DNA from: Pomphorhynchus laevis
Lineage: Eukaryota > Acanthocephala > Palaeacanthocephala > Echinorhynchida > Pomphorhynchidae
Direction: 5' to 3'
Length of the DNA stretch: 64,000 nt
Assembly (NCBI GenBank): GCA_012934845.2
Contig: WNNJ02000980.1
Coordinates: 1-64,000 of the forward strand
This document shows, piece after piece, positions 58,240-64,000 of the stretch. Every line of letters starts with the position of its first letter. Position 1 is the first letter of the stretch. The translations under genes were made by a program, and so were the position numbers. The notes beneath the pieces were generated by a model. The model saw only the letters and a list, made by a program, of their open reading frames with translations, did not search any database and was not told where the DNA came from.

Positions 58240-59060
58240 GACTCACGAGTCATGAAAATACTTATATTATGTGATAACTGCTTTCGTAAGACAACACAGT
58301 ACGTTCTGAAAATCAGCCGTATGATTAAGTGATGTACAATGCTGAGCAACAGCACTGGAAACAGTTCCTTTTTGTAGATTTTAGACGTGTTGTTTGATTC
58401 TTTAAAATTAAAAATAAAATATTCTTTAAAAATAAAATTTATTGTTACGAATTTTCGATCACTACTGCCATTATCAGGAACATAACAACGCACACATTAC
58501 AATCACGATCCTGTCAATAATTTTGGGGGCGATAAACCAGATGTTCAAACACATTTAACCACTAATGGCAAGTTTATCTTTGCTGACTAATTTGATAGTT
58601 GCTTTCTGCCAGATCATTGTTCGTTATATACTTGATAGTAATGTGTGCATTGTTATGTTCCTGATGATGATCAAAAATTCATAACAATAAATTTTATGTT
58701 GACTTCTCTCGATTTGTTTAATTTTTAAAAACAATGGAGTCTGCTTACACAATGTTTATAAAATACCTTTCTTGGATTGTGACTGTCTATATTGCCAAGA
58801 CTGAACAATGTTTATCTAAAAGAATCAAACAACACTTAAATAATCTACAAAAAGGAACTGCTTCCAGTGCCATTACTAAATCATATTGTTGATTTAGTAC
58901 ATCACTTAACCATATTGAGTACATCATATTAAGTACATCACTAATCATATTAAGTACATCACTTATTCATATTGTTGATTTTCATAACGCTACTGTGTTG
59001 TCTTACGAAAGCAGTTATTTATCACATATAATATAAGTATTTTCATGGCTCGTTGACTTC
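58240..59060. mobile_element. Inverted pair of canonical (GIY-YIG) Penelope-like relics
   Basis: The left arm (58500-58240, minus) and right arm (58630-59060, plus) are inverted copies. The right arm reads HNVYKIPFLDCDCLYC, then LSKRIKQHLNNLQKGTASSA, then NATVLSYESSY across frames. This is the pattern of the GIY-YIG endonuclease at the end of canonical Penelope proteins. Both arms start with a CCTGAT(G/A)ATG...GATC(G/A)AAAAT hairpin motif (58478-58451 on the left arm). A local tandem repeat of AAGTACATCACT(AATCATATT) lies at 58895-58970. This family is distinct from PLE-1 and more decayed. Confidence 0.55.
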
Positions 59061-59104
59061 TATCGATTTGTTTAATATTATAACATTTATTTATATTATA
59101 ATAT

Positions 59105-59205
59105 AAAAGACGTCCTAATAGCATTACCTCCTGATGACCTATATTCATTATTCGAGTACATTGTCTATTATTTATCAGTCAATTTATTAAAATTGACTGA
59201 TAAAT
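59105..59205 (+). mobile_element. PLE-1 3'-UTR scrap
   Basis: Contains TACCTCCTGATGACC and TATTTATCAGTCAATTTATT of the PLE-1 UTR. No RT or 3' end. Confidence 0.55.
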
Positions 59206-60075
59206 TTTCTGAAATGAGTGGGTCGTTGTGAATCTATAATGAAGTCGATTTCGGTGGAGTGATTAGAGCGGAAAGCGGATTGGAAAGGAGGGTACATATT
59301 GGAGCGATAGCTAAAAGGAAGGGAGGGATCAAGCGATTGTTTCTTAACGAGGGTACGAACGATGGCGGGTTGTCAGTTTAACGAGAAGATACTACAGCGG
59401 ATAGACCATTTAAACAAGGTAATGAGAAAACGGGATATCCATGAGCATATGGATTTAATTATCGGGGTAGGGCGGGGATCGCATGGGAGGTTTTGTTCGG
59501 CAAGGATATAAGGCAGATGAGACTTCGGCAGTTGAGATAGGGATAAGATGAAAGAGTTCCGTTAGAATAAAGAGAGGCGAAGAAGAGAGGGATTGAATGG
59601 ATACTGGGTGTGAGAGAGCAACGTGAATACTTTGGTCTGCAGAAATGACGAATAATCATGGGGATTGGTGTTGCAAGACGAAGAGGAGTGAGAAAGTATT
59701 GAGTCAAAAGTATACCAGAGAGATTTATAGTTGAATGAAGTGACGATTTTATGCTTCCATAAGGAATTGCATTTGGTACGTAGTAGGTTGAGATTATACT
59801 GGCGAAGATCAAGATAGGAATCACGGAGAGACGGAGTGAGCTAGCGGATATCACGTTTGATAAAGCGGTGATTGACTTGAAAAGCATGACGGAGTCGACG
59901 CTTTGAGACAGAAAATCGAGAAGGAATGTGAGTTCAGAATCGAAAAGAAAGTCGAGATCGTAAAAGTGAGGATTTTATTATGTGAGAGGAAAGAGACGAT
60001 TTGAGTAAGGCAGAGCATAGAATAAGGATATTTAGATTTCTCCAAGGGCGACTGGTCGTGGTAGGTTGGTGAGGC
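59206..60075 (-). mobile_element. CR1-like (LINE B) relic, EN/RT junction region
   Basis: Minus-strand readings (MIIRHFCRPKYSRCSLTP, LPNKTSHAIPALP) parallel the region 50840-51510 of the larger copy. It is shorter through deletions and has several frame changes. It sits back to back with the plus-oriented relic at 60095. Confidence 0.65.
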
Positions 60076-60094
60076 AGATACTTAAACTTTTTGT

Positions 60095-60720
60095 TAGAGA
60101 AATAAATCCAAAATTATGTGGATCCTACTTCGACGCCTCGCCTTAGAAACTCCCTCCGTATCATTAAATTCTACAATTCTTCCTACCGTTGATAATCTCG
60201 TTTTCCTAGGCTTCCATTTCGACAACCGACTTTCACTTAAACCTTTCGTTAGAGATAAAGTACGCTCATCTACCTTGATACTCCGCAACCTCCGTTAAGT
60301 TCGTAGATTGATCAATTTCCCTTCTTGTATGACTCTCATATCTTCTCTGTTTTTTTCTAGACTCGATTATTGTCTTAGTCTATCTTCCAACTCACCTAAA
60401 TGCACTCTTATTCCCCTACAACGCATCATCAACGCTGCCGTTCGAGTTCTCCTCCGTCTTCGTCGTTTTGATCATACATCCCACTATCTTGTTTCTCTTG
60501 ATTGGCCTACCATTTATTGTCGTGTTCAAATTCGTCTTCTCGTTGTTTTCGCCTTGTAACTTTTCATACCCCTTCATTTCTCAACCTTCCTTTTCTTGAT
60601 AATTCTGGTCATGTTTACTGCTCCTCGAGTTCCTGTAATTATCTTCTTTTACATGTCTCAAACTACTCTACATCCTTTGGACTTCGCTACTTCCTGGTGG
60701 CTGCTCCTCCATAGTGGAAT
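60095..60720 (+). mobile_element. CR1-like (LINE B) relic, ORF2 C-terminus
   Basis: Reads VDNLVFLGFHFDNRLSLKPF, LDYCLSLSSNSPKCTLIPLQ, RIINAAVRVLLRLRRFDHTS and FGLRYFLVAAPP before a stop. A stop lies after RNLR and a frame change after LLVVFAL. It is the plus-strand partner of the inverted LINE B pair, just upstream of the PRPF31 exons and probably within an upstream intron of that gene. Confidence 0.72.
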
Positions 60721-60941
60721 CATCTGCCCATTCATAAACGCGAATTAACCTCAATGCCGTGCTTTAAACGCCAAATCCGATTCCATTTAAGCAATCTAAG
60801 AAATTTATCTATTTGACTTTTGCTGTTTTTTTTAGTTAGTGGACTTGTAAGCGTACAGCTGGTACTCATTTTCTACTTTAAATAAATTATTATCTTAATA
60901 TAATAAATGCCAGTGCTTTTGTTAAACTGTTTCTATGCTAG

Positions 60942-61317
60942 ACTCTGGGCAATGACGTCGACAAGGCAAAAAATTGTGATGATCTCTTGAATTTTCTAAA
61001 TCAGGCGACGATTATGGTGGTCAGTGTATCTGCATCAGCGACTCAAGGGTAGATAATTCGCTTTGTTAAATTTGGAGATTCTCGTTTTTTACACTTTAGC
61101 ACAGAATTGTCTACGGAGCAACTTCAAGTTATTGACGATGCTTACCAAACTGTAAGAAAACGTTCCACGGTTTTTTTATTGATCTCTTTTGCAATGAAGG
61201 CCATTATGCTCAACAATCACCAGGAATACATGTTTAAATTTATTGAATCAAGGATGACATTTATTGCTCCAAACCTAACTGCTCTTCTAGGAGCATCAGT
61301 GGCCGCTAAAATTATCG
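60942..61317 (+). CDS. PRPF31: U4/U6 snRNP protein PRPF31 (Nop domain), three internal exons
   Basis: PRPF31 binds U4 snRNA with the 15.5K protein and is needed for tri-snRNP assembly in the nucleus. Exon 60942-61048 encodes TLGNDVDKAKNCDDLLNFLN and ATIMVVSVSASATQG. Exon 61100-61151 encodes TELSTEQLQVIDDAYQT. Exon 61200-61317 encodes HQEYMFKFIESRM, then TFIAPNLTALLGASVAAKII. This follows the Nop-domain order of human PRPF31 (ATIMVVSVTASTTQG ... YVESRMSFIAPNL ... GASTAAKIMG). Introns are 51 and 48 bp, GT-AG and in phase (an uninterrupted frame 61107-61328 reads through the second intron by chance). Flanking exons were not found: the 5' intron holds LINE B relics, and the 3' side meets foldback DNA and PLE-1 without the next exon. 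Confidence 0.9.
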
Positions 61318-62034
61318 GTAAATGCTAATTTATTAAAATATTTTTATAAAATTTAAAAAAATATCTGACGCTTAAACATACGCTGAAATTATTAACATAC
61401 AAAATATTCCGCTTTTCTTAATATTTGAATTTTATTTTTTAATATTTAGAATTTAATATTTGCATATTATTTAATTGAATGCCATTAAGCTTGTTTGTCA
61501 TATAAATGGATGCATGAGCGATGAACTATTTAAATTAAAATTTACAATGATATAATGCCTATTTAATTATGGCTCAGTGAGTTTATCACTAATGTCCTTA
61601 AATCAAAAGTGCATTTTATATAATGAACTTTTAAAATTTGTCACGATATTCTTTTACTTATGAATATAAGACATAGACTTAAGACATCATTGAATTTTTC
61701 TTGTTACATTGCTCAATAAATTATTAAAATATAAATATAAAGATTAACGAAAATTAACTATTTACTATGAAATATATTTATTATTATTCTAAGTATTAAC
61801 TATTTTATACTAAATAAAAGATAAAATAAATAAAATGTTTAAAATATATATAGTATAATATAGTATAAAATATAAAATATAAGTATCTGAATACTTTATG
61901 TGTCGTGAATACTTAGTTTACATATACATGTAATCGGCACTACCGTTTAAATTAAAACTATAAATTTATTTATATGAGAACGTGTTTTGCTTTATATTGT
62001 GTTTTGAAAAATACAGATCAATCCTGATCTGTAT
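61318..62034. other. AT-rich intronic stretch
   Basis: Starts at the GT donor of PRPF31 exon 61200-61317. No further exon or repeat border was recognised. Confidence 0.5.
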
Positions 62035-62225
62035 TTTAGATTTTAATATCCCGGAACAATCAGGTATAGTTGAACGAAAACATATTTTGATATTTCACTA
62101 GTAACTACTAACATCTTCAGAAATTAACATGTTAATGTTTATTTCTAAAGATGATAGTAGTGACTAGCAAAATATCAAAATATTTTTTTTGTTCAACCAT
62201 ACCTGATTGTTCCTGGATATTAATT
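62035..62225. mobile_element. Foldback element with paired hammerhead-like hairpins
   Basis: Two imperfect inverted arms of about 90 bp meet near AACATGTTAA (62126-62135). They run outward through the hairpin motif CTGAAGATGTTAGTAGTTACT (minus, 62120-62100), followed by AGTGAAAT, and its partner on plus (62145-62173), to AACAATCAGGTATAG/CATACCTGATTGTT. No coding frame. Confidence 0.6.
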
Positions 62226-62239
62226 TTTTTTATAAACAA

Positions 62240-62530
62240 TTGACCCTCTACCAGAGGGTCAATTAAGGAATTAATAAACTATTAATTAACGAACTTGGAA
62301 GGTTCGTTAATTAATTGACCCTCTACCAGAGGGTCAATTATTCCTTAATTATTCCTTAATTGACCCTCTACCAGAGACCCTCTGGTAGAGGGTCATTATT
62401 GACCCTCTACCAGAGACCCTCTGGTAGAGGGTCAATAATTGACCCTCTACCAGAGGGTCAATTATTCCTTAATTGACCCTCTACCAGAGGGTCAATTAAG
62501 GAATTAATAAACTATTAATTAACGAATTTG
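62240..62530. repeat. Array of palindromic GACCCTCT-ACC-AGAGGGTC units
   Basis: The 19-bp hairpin occurs repeatedly, alone and as longer palindromes (...CTACCAGAGACCCTCTGGTAG...). A flanking segment AATTAAGGAATTAATAAACT plus AACGAA(C/T)TTGGAA is present at both ends (about 62261 and 62497). The right-hand flank runs straight into PLE-1 coding sequence. The structure suggests stepwise foldback duplication. Confidence 0.8.
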
Positions 62531-64000
62531 GAAAGATTATATATTTGATAAAATTAAAAATAAAATGAAAATAACAAACAATTATAAAAGGAAAGATAAA
62601 ATTAATAAAGATATGTATAAAGAACTTACTAAATTAAAGGATAACTATATAATAACAACTATTGATAAAGCTAGTAATAACTTTGTCTTCATATGCAAAA
62701 AGCTTTATTATGATATACTAATGAAAGAGGTTAATTCTAATGATTTAAATGTAAATCCAGCATATGAACGTAGTGAGTTGAGGTTAGAATCAATTATTAC
62801 AAGTCACTGTTCTATAATGGATAAAAAGGGTATAAAGGTTGAATTAGATAATAAAACTATACCTATATTATATTGGAATCCAAAATTACATAAAAATCCA
62901 ATAAAACCTAGGTTCATATGTAGTGCGTTTAAATGTACATTAAAACCACTTTCTGTTTATATGAATAAAATGCTTAAAGTAATTAAAGCACATTTTAAAA
63001 AATATTGCAAGGTAATCGAAATTAATACTGGTATAAAACACTATTTCAGTATTAATTCTACAAAAGAATTTTTAGAACAGACAAAAGGAATAAATTTTCA
63101 AAATATAAATACATACGATTTTAGTACGCTTTATACAAATCTAGATTTAGTAGATATTAAAGAAGCGTTAGTAAAATTAATTAATCTTATATTCGGAAAA
63201 AGATATACATATATATGTTATAATAATTATAACGCCTATCTAACAAAAATTAAACCATCAAATAAATATAAATATATGGATAAAATTGAATTAATAGAAT
63301 CCTTAAATATTTTGATAAATCAAAATTATTTAAAAGTAGGGACATCTATATTTAGACAAGTAAAAGGTGTTACAATGGGTGGTAATAGTAGCCCAATTAT
63401 AGCTGACTTGTTTTTAAGCTTTATAGAATATGAATTTGTTCATAACTGTGTAAAAACTAAATCTAAACAATATAAATATATGAAATATATGTTTCGATAC
63501 ATTGATGATATATGTGTATTTAATTCTAATAATTTTTATTCAATTAGTGAGCACATTTATCCAGAAAGCCTTATTCTTAACAAAACCAATATTAATGATA
63601 AAGAAGGTGTATATCTAGATATGAACATTAAATTAACATTAACTAAAACTACTATTAATTTATATCGTAAAGATGACATATTTAAATTTACAAGAAACAT
63701 ATTTTTGCATGAGCATTCATGCATACCATATAATATAAAATATAATACATTAAATAATGAAATTTTAAGAATTGCAACAATATGTAATGATATTGGCTTT
63801 CTTCAAAATCATTTAAATAATTTAATAGATACATATTTTAAACTAGGTTACTATAAAAATAACATCAAGCAGAAAATAGTAAAATATATAAATCAACACA
63901 ATAATATAAAGAATAAATTTAAACTCTTAAGTGGCAAATTTTTATGGATGAATAATAAATAATATACTTTGCATTAGAATAAGATACTAGATAGTTATTT
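62530..64000 (+). mobile_element. Best-preserved PLE-1 copy, 5'-truncated, continuing past the window
   Basis: PLE-1 sequence starts at about 62530, where the palindromic array ends, in the middle of the protein. It keeps an open frame to the natural stop (63962) and the first bases of the 3' UTR. No 5' UTR or N-terminal Cys/His region is present, so it is not a complete element. It looks whole over its RT. Confidence 0.85.
62565..63962 (+). CDS. PLE-1 reverse transcriptase, 465-codon open frame
   Basis: An RNA-dependent DNA polymerase of the Penelope-like type. Domains in order: TTIDKASNNFVFICKK block (about residue 28), YWNPKLHKNPIKPRFIC (about 106), a STLYTNLDLVDIKEAL segment with the first catalytic Asp region, SIFRQVKGV then [13 protein letters not shown] (about 262), catalytic [10 protein letters not shown] (about 315) and the [10 protein letters not shown]...LHEHSCIPY thumb-side block typical of Penelope RTs. 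The frame is Lys/Asn/Ile-rich, reflecting the AT bias. The true start lies upstream: the first ATG here is internal. No GIY-YIG domain is attached at the C-terminus, so it may belong to the endonuclease-permuted (Naiad-like) group. That placement is from memory and unproven. Confidence 0.8.
   Translation: MKITNNYKRKDKINKDMYKELTKLKDNYIITTIDKASNNFVFICKKLYYDILMKEVNSNDLNVNPAYERSELRLESIITSHCSIMDKKGIKVELDNKTIPILYWNPKLHKNPIKPRFICSAFKCTLKPLSVYMNKMLKVIKAHFKKYCKVIEINTGIKHYFSINSTKEFLEQTKGINFQNINTYDFSTLYTNLDLVDIKEALVKLINLIFGKRYTYICYNNYNAYLTKIKPSNKYKYMDKIELIESLNILINQNYLKVGTSIFRQVKGVTMGGNSSPIIADLFLSFIEYEFVHNCVKTKSKQYKYMKYMFRYIDDICVFNSNNFYSISEHIYPESLILNKTNINDKEGVYLDMNIKLTLTKTTINLYRKDDIFKFTRNIFLHEHSCIPYNIKYNTLNNEILRIATICNDIGFLQNHLNNLIDTYFKLGYYKNNIKQKIVKYINQHNNIKNKFKLLSGKFLWMNNK

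Noticed and set aside
62240-62470. Transcription terminators (stem-loops)
   Set aside because: Bacterial-type terminators are irrelevant in this eukaryotic context, and the hairpins form a duplicated palindromic array.
1-64000. tRNA, rRNA or snRNA genes
   Set aside because: No cloverleaf, A/B box pair or recognisable rRNA/snRNA sequence was seen by eye; a covariance-model scan was not possible.

Overview
This window looks like a piece of an AT-rich invertebrate animal nuclear genome; the phylum cannot be fixed from the sequence. The evidence is spliced protein genes with GT-AG introns, several of them only 48-74 bp long, a dense load of non-LTR and Penelope-like retroelements, and no bacterial-style operons. 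Two host genes and one decayed host copy can be supported.

Host genes. (1) A furin/kexin-type proprotein convertase lies on the minus strand from 27017 to 2170. I could join ten exons in frame (585 codons plus stop): the end of the pro-domain, an RSKR processing site, a subtilisin-type catalytic domain with Asp, His, Asn and Ser all present, and a P domain. Its 5' exons (signal peptide and most of the pro-domain) were not found. Five introns are 52-74 bp and four are 2.7-11.9 kb, and all four large introns hold transposons. (2) Three exons of the splicing factor PRPF31 (Nop domain) lie on the plus strand at 60942-61317, separated by introns of 51 and 48 bp. (3) A ubiquilin-like UBA-domain fragment at 38837-39350 looks like a decayed retrocopy that starts at a perfect 28-bp foldback.

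Mobile elements make up most of the rest. The dominant family, called PLE-1 here, is a Penelope-like element with about thirty pieces on both strands. Its copies share a structured 3' UTR (hairpin plus possible pseudoknot) and a common 3' end. The copy at 62530-64000 keeps a 465-codon open RT frame. Other families are a CR1-like LINE (LINE B; nearly full length at 49312-53385, with five smaller relics), a LINE with a zinc-knuckle ORF1 (LINE A; minus copy 18560-22438, internally deleted plus copy 55115-57950), a 5'-truncated Jockey-like LINE (LINE C; 16312-18210), a LINE with a C-terminal restriction-like endonuclease signature (7680-11010, relic at 2893-3206), an inverted pair of GIY-YIG Penelope relics (58240-59060), small foldback or TIR elements with a hammerhead-like hairpin, a broken RT-RNase H fossil (45540-47310) and a small Copia-like scrap (48795-49092).

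Layout: 1-2169 edge fragment and LINE relic; 2170-27017 the convertase gene with transposon-filled introns; 27285-38165 a PLE-1 nest; 38166-47660 the UBA pseudogene, small repeats, sparse relics and the RT-RNase H fossil; 47665-60720 PLE-1, CR1 and LINE A; 60942-61317 PRPF31 exons; 62035-64000 palindromic DNA followed by the best PLE-1 copy. All family names come from motif reading without a database search.
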